DNA of 64,000 nt, taken from positions 3,396,501 through 3,460,500 of the forward strand of contig WPIO01000006.1 of NCBI GenBank assembly GCA_009760855.2, in the 5' to 3' direction. Source of the stretch: Cristatella mucedo (lineage: Eukaryota > Bryozoa > Phylactolaemata > Cristatellidae). The notes under the pieces are model-generated. The model was given only the letters and a program-made list of their open reading frames with translations, did no database searches and was not told the origin of the DNA. Positions 55,975 to 64,000 of this stretch are shown here, piece by piece. The first letter of the stretch is position 1. Each line of letters begins with the position of its first letter. A program made the translations under genes and the position numbers.

Positions 55975-56500
55975 CTAAGTGGGTGTTACACTAAAGAGCT
56001 TTCTATAGCGAACTTAAATCCTAAGCGGCTTTTGGTATGCATTTGGTAGCAAGCAGACTTCAACTCACGCAATAAAGATAAAGCAAAAAGCATAGCTGAG
56101 TCATTAGGGCAGTCGAGTAAGTGAGTAACATGGAAGTACTAGCTCAGGACGTCTGAAAAGCCCTCATTCGGCAGCAAGAGAATAGCTACCATTGCATAAG
56201 AATTTTGGAAGTAAGTTCCGCAGCTCAGGACCTGAAATGCAAAAGCTTCTGTCACCAACGGTATGATCTGTAAGCGTAGAAATGGAACAGCGAAACTATT
56301 GTCCATACAGCTGACCCGATGGCACGAGGAGGCTGAAGCTGGTGCAGCAGTTCAGCTGGTTATGAAGGAGCCGATCGATGGCTTTGGCCTTTGGGGTCAG
56401 CGTAAGAACTTTACTCTGCATCCGCCGATCGACCGTGAGCCATAGCATCCTTTAGAAAAGGGGGACACGTGGCTGAACCCCACGGGGATTTTTTTACTAG
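55975..56500 (-). mobile_element. LINE family B 3' portion
   Basis: The + strand shows the inverted order CCTAAGCGGCTTTTGGTATG, GCATAGCTGAGTC, GCATAAGAATTTTGGAAGT, AGGAGGCTGAAGCTGGTGCA and GGGGTCAGCGTAAGAACTTT, as in other copies. Decayed. Confidence 0.8.
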
Positions 56501-57080
56501 CCTTGCCTATCTATCTTGCCTTTGAGATCTAGCCTTTACATCAATCGGAGAAGTCATGTTGGTAGGTATTGCCTTATAGCGACATCACACCTTATGTTAA
56601 GTAGGTTCTTTTTTGAGTTGCACATCCAAGGAGACCTCATGCACAGTCAGAGCGAAGGCATCAGCGGACTAACCGAGGGTACTAGGAAGAAGTAAGGTGA
56701 ATGTCGGCACTGCGTTTGGAGTCACTCGAGGCTGCTCTCTACCACGGGGAGGAAATGCTAACATCTCTGCAGGCGTTTAATTAAGCGACGGATGACTGCA
56801 AAAAAAGGCGCCGCACAACGATTTCGGTACTACACTTACGCTCGGTAAACATAGGCAGTATGGTCCCTAGGGAAGCATCACTACTCGACATCCGACACCT
56901 GCAGGTTCTCGTAGACGAAAATCACGGTAGGCTAATTTGTCCACCTTTGTGAATAGGATGCAACTGCATGGCTCTCATGTTGTTTGCATGCAGTCAGAAG
57001 AAGTAGAGGTCGAAACTTGGCTTTGGCGACTTTTAATTTCCCTGCGCAGCGAGAAAATCTAGGTAATCGTTCGTCACTTG
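56501..57080. other. Spacer between LINE copies
   Basis: No gene or element recognised. Confidence 0.4.
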
Positions 57081-57902
57081 GGTAAATTTGAGCCGAGTCA
57101 CTGGCGTGGTTTAAATCGTACTTGTCCGATCGTGTTCAATCCGTGCCGTGTGAGGGTCAGGTCTCAGCCACGAGATCGGTCACCTGTGGAGTCCCTCAAG
57201 AGTCCGTCCTCCCTCCTTCGCTGTTCTCCATTTATACTCAACCTCTGGGAAACATTATTAAGGCCCGTGGAATAGGACCACTTTTATGCTGGCGATACTC
57301 AGCTGTATTTGTCATTCAAACCGTCGGGATCTGCTGCAGCAACTGATAAACTGAATGCTTACCTTGCCGACATTCGATCCGGGATGTCGGAAAAATAAAC
57401 CGAACTTCGGCTCACAGGACACCCTAAGCGTGTAGCTGGATTAAAAGGCTTTGCTCTTCTAATAAGTGATGCTGCTGTGCGACCGTCACCACCTGCTCAA
57501 AATTTAGGTGTCGTTTTCGACAGCTGACTAAGTTTTAAAAGCTTCATTCAGAAGACTGCTTCTACAGCTTGCCACCACGTCCGATCCCTATCAAAGATAA
57601 GGAGCAACTGCTGTCGTCAGCAGTGGCTTGCAAACTTTTTAACTAGCTCCTCAGTTCTGTCTCGGCTTGATTATTGTAATTCCGTTTTGGCTGAGCTACC
57701 AAAAAAGAAACTAGGTCACTGCAAATGGCTAAGAATATGGCTGCAAGGCTAGTTTTCTCCTAGAGGTTTGACCACGTGTCTCCTCTGCTAAAAGAGCTAG
57801 GATGGATGCTGGTTGATCAACGGATACAGAGCAAAATTCTTATGCTGACCCACAAGGCCTGCCACGGCTCGACTCCCCCATACCAACCTGAACTGCTGCA
57901 CC

Positions 57903-58112
57903 AGTTTCAGCCTCCTCGTGCCCTCAGGTCCTGTATGGGCAATAAATTAGCTGTTCCATTCCTCCGATTAACAGTTTCAGCCTCCTCGTGCCCTCAGGTC
58001 CTGTATGGACCATAAATTAACTGTTCCATTCCTCCGATTAACAGTCTCAGCCTCCTCGTGCCCTCAGGTCCTGTATGGGCAATAAATTAGCTGTTCTATT
58101 CCTCTGATTAAA
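57903..58112 (+). repeat. Three tandem copies of a 70-bp LINE segment
   Basis: CAG(T/C)TTCAGCCTCCTCGTGC begins at about 57902, 57972 and 58042; each unit runs through CTGTTC(C/T)ATTCCTC(C/T)GATTAA. Other family B copies have it once. Confidence 0.93.
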
Positions 58113-58167
58113 GACAGTTGGCAACAGAAGCTTTTGCTCTGCAGGTCCTAGACTGTTGAGCTTGCTC

Positions 58168-58317
58168 AAATAAATAAAAATAAATAATAAATTTGCATAG
58201 CGCCCCAAGAGAACTTAATCTCTATATAGGCGCTTCACATATACCTCGCGGCTTGAGCCCACGACCTCAGTCAAACCTTGGTCGGGGCGAGCACCTTAAC
58301 CGCGGGATCAAACCAGC
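58168..58317 (-). mobile_element. SINE family 1 copy nested in a LINE B
   Basis: The + strand reads AAATTTGCATAGCGCCCCAA, GAGAACTTAATCTCTATATA, GGCTTGAGCCCACGACCTCA and CACCTTAACCGCGGGATCAA. Preceded by an AAATAAATAAA-type run at its 3' end. Confidence 0.9.
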
Positions 58318-58610
58318 TTCCAAGATTTTTACGCAATGACAACTACTCTCCTGCTGCCGACTATGGCTCATTCTTTCCAGCGGTTCTGAGCTGCTACTTC
58401 CATGCCACTCACTACTTCAACTGCTCTCCTGACTCTGCTATGCTTCCCACTTTCTCTTTGTTGCCCGAGATGAAGTCTGTCGGCTACCGAATGGTACCGA
58501 AAGCCGCTTAGGCTGCGAGTGCGCTATACAAAACTCTCCTGCATAACACTCACATAGTATTTGTGGCTTTGTGGAGTTACTGACGGAGATACATTCCATA
58601 AAACCATGCG

Positions 58611-59280
58611 GAAATGTGAAACCAGCGGCTCACTTGAGTCCGACAGATGTCAAAGCCGTGGCAGCTGCAAAAGCTCCCCGTCAGAGTACTGTTTCACAGA
58701 GTACTTTCTTTGGTGTGGAGTAGTAGCCTTTAATGTCTATAGTACACAGCAAACTAAAGAGAGCGATCAGCCAAGCTCCTTGCACAGCGCGAGCCGTTAG
58801 TGACCATTTTCATTGCTTGAGTCCACCGCTCTGGCAGCCGAAAGCTGCCAGAAACACCGGCTGTAAGACTGCGACGTCCGCAGCCGAAAATTGCTGAGCC
58901 GACAGGCCGGGTGTTCGCAAAGCTGAAATGACGCGATCGAATATCGTCCACGTACCAGTTGTCCCCTCTGACCGGACAACCCAAGAATAAGTATCGTAGA
59001 TAGGTAAGCCGGAGCAAGAGAATGAAGGTACAGGGCTACAGCTGAGTGTCGCTAGCCCCTGAGGTCGGGGTCAGGCTCGATGGAGAATCGCTACAAACCT
59101 TGCCACTGGGTCTTCACCCAGGGACACGGGCTCGCACTTTTCGACTCATGTCGTTGGTTCGAGTCGATTAACAGGAAATCTTGTATCGCCTTATTGCAGA
59201 GCAAGTGAGACTTTCAAGGACAGTTGCAGGTTTAGACGGGTTATTTTTCTGCCTGTACGATGAGCCGCTCGCAGGCCGCC
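58611..59280. other. Spacer
   Basis: No gene seen. A 9-bp perfect hairpin with a 5-base loop, TCTGGCAGC / GCTGCCAGA, lies at 58830-58852. Confidence 0.4.
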
Positions 59281-59400
59281 CTGGTTTGTCCCAGGGGTAA
59301 CATGCTAGCTTTTAACGACCAAGGTCGTGGGCTCGTGCCCTGCTGCATTGTTAAAGAGCCTGGATAGAGATAATGTCCTCTTAGGGCTTCATGCAAATAC
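59281..59400 (+). mobile_element. SINE family 1 copy, decayed
   Basis: Head CTGGTTTGTCCCAGGGGTAA, AAGGTCGTGGGCTCGTGCCC and tail CTGGATAGAGATAATGTCCT. Confidence 0.78.
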
Positions 59401-59414
59401 AAAGGAATTGTACA

Positions 59415-59790
59415 GTTGGTGTCAAATTCTGCAGCCAAGTTTATTTGCCGTGAACGTCGTAGTTGCCATATAAAAATAGTGCCTACGAATCTGTACTGAA
59501 TGCCAATCAAGCAGCGCATGTACTTTGAAGATTCTGTAGCTCACCTCTAGGCTCTTCAATTCTCTGGCACGATCCATCTGAAGAAGTTTCACATAAGAAC
59601 TTCCGTCGGACCATCCGCTTTCGACATTACTTGTGCCACAAACTAACTTCAAGTCCCTCTGAGTTCGTGCCTTCAGCCACTCTCCTAACAAAGCATAGAA
59701 CTCACTACCGACTTACATCGAGTCGTGTCCTGATTTTATGGCATTCAATGAAAAGCTGAAACCCTGCGAGTTAAAAGCAGTCTTTGCTCT
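59415..59790 (+). mobile_element. LINE family A fragment, strongly decayed
   Basis: Weakly reproduces the order seen just downstream: GCAGCCAAGTTTATTTGCCG (compare GCAGCTAGGCTTGTCTGTCG at 59850), then CGTCGTAGTTGCCA and CAATCAAGCAGCGCATGTAC. Confidence 0.6.
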
Positions 59791-59799
59791 GTACGATCA

Positions 59800-60470
59800 G
59801 GTGTGATCCAGCATGTGCGATCAGGCGATTGCAGCTGGTGCAAAACTCTGCAGCTAGGCTTGTCTGTCGTGAGCGTCGCAGTTGCCACGTTACTCCACTT
59901 CTCGCCGACCTGCACTGGCTACCAGTCAAGCAACGGATTGACTTCAAGGTTTTGTCGCTCACTTTTAGGTCCCTTCATTCTATGGCTCCAGCCTATCTCT
60001 CAGATATACTACCCCATCAGGCCAAGCATCATACCACCCGCTTTTCGGAATCCAACAGTCTAGAAATACCTCATACAAACCTTAAATCCTTTGGAGACCG
60101 TGCATTTAGTTCATATGCTCCCAAAGCCTGGAACTCCCTCCCGACCTGCGTCAGAACATCCCCTGACCTGACCACATTTAAAAGGAACCTAAAACACACC
60201 TATTTAGGACAGCATTTAGTGGGTCCCTGTGATTCGTGCTCCATGTGCTTATGCGTGCTGACACTGTGCATGCTGCCACTAACCACATTTGCATGCTGAC
60301 CCTGTGCATGTCACCCCTAACCATATTATTCATTTCGTTTGTTTTTCAAGCATGATTTTACTTACCATTCAATTGCATTTCACTTTACAGCAAATGTAAA
60401 GCGCCTAGAGAGAGATTAAGTTCTCTGAGGGCGCTTTATCAAGTGAATTATTATTATTATTATTATTACG
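59800..60470 (+). mobile_element. LINE family A 3' end, well preserved
   Basis: An open frame (59784-60299) reads AIRRLQLVQNSAARLVCRER, LHWLPVKQRIDFKVLSLTFR, LKSFGDRAFSSYAPKAWNSL and TTFKRNLKHTYLGQHLVG, then the 3' untranslated part, the foldable tail at 60390-60445 and (ATT)n to 60470. It is 5' truncated and among the least damaged copies. Confidence 0.9.
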
Positions 60471-60721
60471 AGAGAATTGTCCTTCTGTGCGATTGTACGT
60501 TACACAACTGTGCACGTCATGACTAAAGGCAAGAGAGACATGGACTTGTCTTGTACCCAGCGTTCTTTGCTTACCCGTGCATGATTGAGTGCATGTTACT
60601 AACCGCGTGCCTTATTATCCAGTAGCTGTAAGCGGCGCCTTGCTGTGCTTTTGCATGCTTGCCTAAGCAGGATACCCGCTCGTTATTAAGTGCTGTTATT
60701 ACTTCTCTCCAGCCAGTTTTG

Positions 60722-60765
60722 AAGCGCCTGAATAGAGATTAAATTCTCCTAGGGCGTTACACAAA
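60722..60765 (+). mobile_element. Isolated SINE 1/LINE A tail
   Basis: Only GAAGCGCCTGAATAGAGATT, AAATTCTCCTAGGGCGTTAC and a short A run are present. Confidence 0.7.
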
Positions 60766-60784
60766 AAAATCATTAGTCGTATAA

Positions 60785-61147
60785 TTGTGTCACCAAAGCA
60801 TCGTCGAACACAAGGTCATTTTGGAGCAAGAAGCCCTCGAGCAGGGGCTACCAACAGAAGGCATCGACAGAGAGACCGCCAATTTTGATCGCGAGGCTTT
60901 CCAGTTTCTGAGTGACTCTAGGTTCCCCACAATTATTTTCAAGTTGGTCCTGTCATTCTTCAATTATGAAAGGTACCTGCCTGATAAGTGCGAAGTATGC
61001 ATCGATATTCGGGGTTTTTCAGAGACTATTTGGTTATTGGATAGAATGAACGATCGTTGTACAGGTAAACCTCGTAGAATATGCATACAATTTTTAAAAT
61101 ATTGTGCCTGGCGAATATTAGTAATAGGGACAGTATTTGTAGTGTAG
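60785..61147 (+). other. Unrecognised 120-codon open frame
   Basis: Protein-like composition: IVEHKVILEQEALEQGLPTE, then ETANFDREAFQFLSDSRFP and LPDKCEVCIDIRGFSETIWL. A GTAAAC lies right after ...NDRCTG (61064), so it could be an internal exon of an unidentified gene; a possible acceptor CAAAG ends at about 60799. It may also be a fragment of a transposon. I recognise no family. Confidence 0.25.
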
Positions 61148-61230
61148 AGCACAGACAAAAGTGCCAGTATGGTGTTAAAAAAGATCCCTGGGGTATCCTT
61201 TAATGCAACCTTGCCTTTTTAATTCCACTA

Positions 61231-61332
61231 TATGGTTTGGCCCAGTGGTTAAAATACTCGCCCCGACCACCTTCTGGCCGAGGTCTTTGGCTCGAGCTAA
61301 GTTCTCTTAAAGCGCTGTACAAATGAATTATA
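61231..61332 (+). mobile_element. SINE family 1 copy, internally deleted
   Basis: Head TATGGTTTGGCCCAGTGGTT, GGCTCGAGC, then directly TAAGTTCTCTTAAAGCGCTG and AAATGAATTAT; the middle of the tail is missing. Confidence 0.82.
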
Positions 61333-61341
61333 CACACACAC

Positions 61342-61400
<59 letters not shown>
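61333..61400. repeat. (CA)n-(TA)n-(TG)n compound microsatellite
   Basis: Directly follows the SINE tail; a short CA run, about 8 TA units, then about 21 TG units. Confidence 0.93.
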
Positions 61401-61401
<1 letters not shown>

Positions 61402-62799
61402 ATCCATGTTTCGGCCTACCCTCCACATTTAGGTTGTGCTCGCCTTTCTTTGACACTGCTTATACTACACGGACAAATACGTCAGAACTTGATTTTACTA
61501 ACACGAATGACAATATTGCGCTAGTGCTTCTTTCTAATGTAGACTTGTAGATGACTTCTTTTCAGTATTGTCGCGTAAAAGTAAGAGCAGCCAAACGGCA
61601 ATCGAGCTCATCAGGCTGTTGACAATTATTGCTCAGTTGACTTGTCGTTAGAAGTGCGCCTTGCTAGTCACTGATGGCACGGAGAAACAATGATGAACAA
61701 ACTCGCGAGCCTCATAAAACTGATGAACTCACAAAGTCACGGTCTTTGCGCGATATGGGGTTCATAATGGCGTTGAGCGCAAGGAAGCCTCGACCACTAT
61801 TGCACATAACAAAAGATCTTGGGCTATTGAGGCTTGACTTTAAAAATACAGCAAGTCAAAATGTCGCCGCAGTATCAAAAATAGTTTAGGACTGGAACAC
61901 TGATCGATAAAGTAAGCAGAAGCTTCAATGGAGCTGGCAGCGAACAAACTTAAAAGAGATGAAGAGTCCTTGAACGTTGATATAGTTTGGCTCTTGGGCC
62001 AGACCACACGCTAGCTGATTAACCGTACCTTATTAAGTGAACAACAGGGTCACCAATGCCGCCTTGCCAATACTGAATGATGAAGCAAAGAAGCTGTGCG
62101 CGTTTGGGTTTTCGTTTAAGTTTATGCTTGTGTACCCACGTGCATGCGCATGTGCTCGTATATGTGTGTGTGTGTGTGTGCTTATGCGTTGATGTGCGTG
62201 TAGCAGGCGTGCCTGAGAGCTAGCACCCCTCGGCCTCAGTTAGCTAGAGGTTATTCGAGAATCTGAGATAACTGGGTCGCACGCATCTTAAAAGTTTAAA
62301 GAAGAGGATTGGAAGACTTTGCGGCGGCACGCACGCTCTTTTCCAAACATGCTAAGTTCTGCAGGCCGCCAACCCGGAAGACGGAATCAGCGAACACAAC
62401 AAATGTCGGGAGGAAGTCGTAACACTCATTTTCGCTTAATATCACGAGCTCCTCTTAAAATTTTGCATACATTTGAGCTGTTAATAGCATATTATAATCA
62501 TTATAATTTATTTCCGTGCAAAGACTGTGAAATTCTGTCACGATTCTATAAATAAGGGCCAGCATGGCTGCTACAGACGGTGGTACGGCGCTTTTCTGGC
62601 TCGCCTTCTTCCATTGGGGCACTAGAAATCGATGTTTCTAAATTGATTATCACCGAGCTAACCGACCTGTTCACCATCATAACGAAGTGCGACGCAGTTC
62701 TTTAAATGATGACGAAGTGCGACGCAGTTCTTTAAATGATAGCACTTTGCTGTTGTACTCGCACCACACGTCTCTTTTCCTGCTCGTCAACTCACGTCT
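61401..62799. other. Spacer
   Basis: No gene recognised. A (TG)9 run lies near 62163, and ACGAAGTGCGACGCAGTTCT is duplicated with a 30-base period at 62682 and 62712. Confidence 0.4.
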
Positions 62800-62805
62800 A
62801 AATAT

Positions 62806-62943
62806 ATGTAATTCATTTGTATAGCGCCCTAAGACAACTTAATCTCTATCCGGGCGCTTCACATATGCGGCAGCGCTAGAGCCCACGACCTCGGTCATCT
62901 AAAGCATTCACCTTGACCTCGGTCATTCAGGGCGAGTACCTTT
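62806..62943 (-). mobile_element. SINE family 1 copy
   Basis: The + strand reads GTAATTCATTTGTATAGCGC, AACTTAATCTCTATCCGGGC and GAGCCCACGACCTCGGTCAT, with a repeated CTCGGTCAT segment and a broken head. Confidence 0.85.
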
Positions 62944-63518
62944 ATGTATGAGGTCACACTCTTTCTCGGCTCATTCAGGAATCACTAGAATTCTCTGCGC
63001 ACAAAACATATTTACTAAGCAGGAGTTACTCTTACTTTCGGCTATGTGACGACTGCCGTTGTGGCTGCTGGACGTTGTGACTAAACGTTGTCTTCTCCAT
63101 TACATGCCCAAGATAGTGGCATTCGTTTGCCGATTGAGAATTGTATGCCTGGCCACGTTTATCATAACCTCAGCGAGAGGTTCCGACATCACATCCGTGG
63201 GTGGAGCATTTTCCTTGCATCCGAGTTCGGTATACTCCGACAAGCTGGCCACAGCACAATTCGTTTAACATGCCGCGTTGCTCGGCGATGAGTGACAGTA
63301 TCCGACGGTATCCAAGTTCCGTACGAATCATAATTTAGATCAATACCTAATATGTTTTGCGAGCAGTCGCTACATATTTCTTATCAAAACATATTTAAAG
63401 GCTGAACTTCATTTACCTTGTAGATCAGCCGCACAAACGCCATCGATACCGATTCCACGATGCATAGACTAGGCTGACCCTGATAGTTGACAAGGTCGTT
63501 CTGCTACTCGCTACCGTA
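62944..63518. other. Region upstream of the LRR-like gene
   Basis: No element recognised. Two overlapping open frames at 63059-63291 have no known domain. This may hold the promoter of the gene starting near 63519. Confidence 0.35.
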
Positions 63519-64000
63519 ATGCACAAGTCAGTTGACGAGCGCGACAGCGTCGACTCGCTGCAGAACCTGTAGGTCTTACTTAACCTTCCGAATTGCAAAT
63601 CTGCAGCTGCATTTGTTTGTAGTCACTAGAGGGCTAGTTTCTTCTGCTTGGTTTCCCGCCCTCTCGCGACTACGCTAGCTGCGCTTTAATGCCTCGAGCC
63701 CATGAAATGACAGGTCTCTGAAGGTGGCAGCAGATCATTCTAGCCTGCTGTTGAAGCGCATGAGACAGCTACCACTAGCAGTGAAAGAAAAGTTATTCCA
63801 TCGGCTTTGCAGGAGAGGCGTGGTCAATGACGACAACTTAGACTGGGTAATTCGTGTAATTCGCTACCGATGGAGTTTGCTGCAGCTTGTTTGGCTGCTC
63901 GCTCGCCAGCCATCCCATAGTCCGAGGGCTTGTGCAGATCGCAGTGCACATTTCTCAGCTTGTAGTGGCTCGGACAAGGATCCTCGATTTCAGCGATACC
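63519..64000 (+). CDS. Probable leucine-rich-repeat protein, 5' end (partial)
   Basis: Three candidate exons join in phase: 63519-63568 (ATG, exits phase 2 before GTAGGT), 63714-63846 (after GACAG, exits phase 0 before GTAATT) and 63938-64000 (after GTGCAG, runs off the window). The joined start reads MHKSVDERDSVDSLQNL, then SLKVAADHSSLLLKRM, RQLPLAVKEKLFHRLCRRG, NDDNLDW and IAVHISQLVVARTRILDFSD. The LP..VKEKLFHRL stretch resembles an F-box or similar cullin-adaptor helix, and RILDFSDT looks like the first leucine-rich repeat. I cannot name the family member. The introns (145 and 91 bp) are much shorter than those of POLQ. No transcript evidence; the first exon is the weakest part. Confidence 0.5.

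Larger units (their letters stand above)
57100..58610 (+). mobile_element. LINE family B copy with internal triplication and nested SINE
   Basis: Broken frames read SDRVQSVPCEGQVSATRSVT, CGVPQESVLPPSLFSIYTQP, then MSPLLKELGWMLVDQRIQSK and ELLHQFQPPRALRSCMGNKL. A 70-bp unit is present three times (57903-58112) and a SINE 1 lies at 58168-58317. The 3' end is the family B GTTACTGACGGAGATACATT. Confidence 0.87.

Noticed and set aside
58830-58852. Rho-independent-like terminator hairpin
   Set aside because: There is no U-run, and such terminators are not expected in animal nuclear DNA; it is a short chance palindrome.

Overview
The window is animal (metazoan) nuclear DNA. The evidence is a 30-exon gene with GT-AG introns, replication-dependent histone genes that end in the animal-type 3' stem-loop, CR1/L2-like LINE copies, tRNA-derived SINEs, an LTR-element end and long microsatellites. 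I cannot name the species. The conserved proteins and intron-rich structure fit a slowly evolving invertebrate, but that is inference.

Layout. 1-1300: the 3' end of an LTR retrotransposon (imperfect ~100-bp repeats, polypurine tract, LTR at 1024-1300). 1301-2355: GC-rich leader. 2356-45738: one gene on the + strand, DNA polymerase theta (POLQ), with Hel308-like helicase exons at 2356-27819, a disordered centre at 28669-31106 and the family A polymerase at 32451-45738. I assembled 30 exons whose phases all agree, giving about 2,220 codons with no frameshift. The introns hold LINE fragments, at least eight SINE copies with a tRNA-like head, a (CTG)48 tract and a (CT)n tract. 46530-48180: a LINE on the minus strand, itself interrupted by a SINE. 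48829-55082: two divergent histone pairs, H4(-)/H3(+) and H2B(-)/H2A(+), about 4.2 kb apart, each gene with its own stem-loop. 55083-63500: mostly repeats. 63519-64000: what looks like the start of a leucine-rich-repeat protein gene on the + strand, cut by the window edge.

Function. POLQ carries out theta-mediated end joining of DNA breaks. The four core histones package new DNA in S phase. No shared operon-like control is implied; their closeness may be chance.

Repeats. LINE family A and SINE family 1 end in the same ~55-bp foldable tail, which points to a LINE/SINE partnership. One family A copy is split into inverted halves as expected from twin priming. LINE family B is a second CR1/L2-like family with a pentanucleotide-type tail. 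SINE family 2 has a different tRNA-like head and tail.
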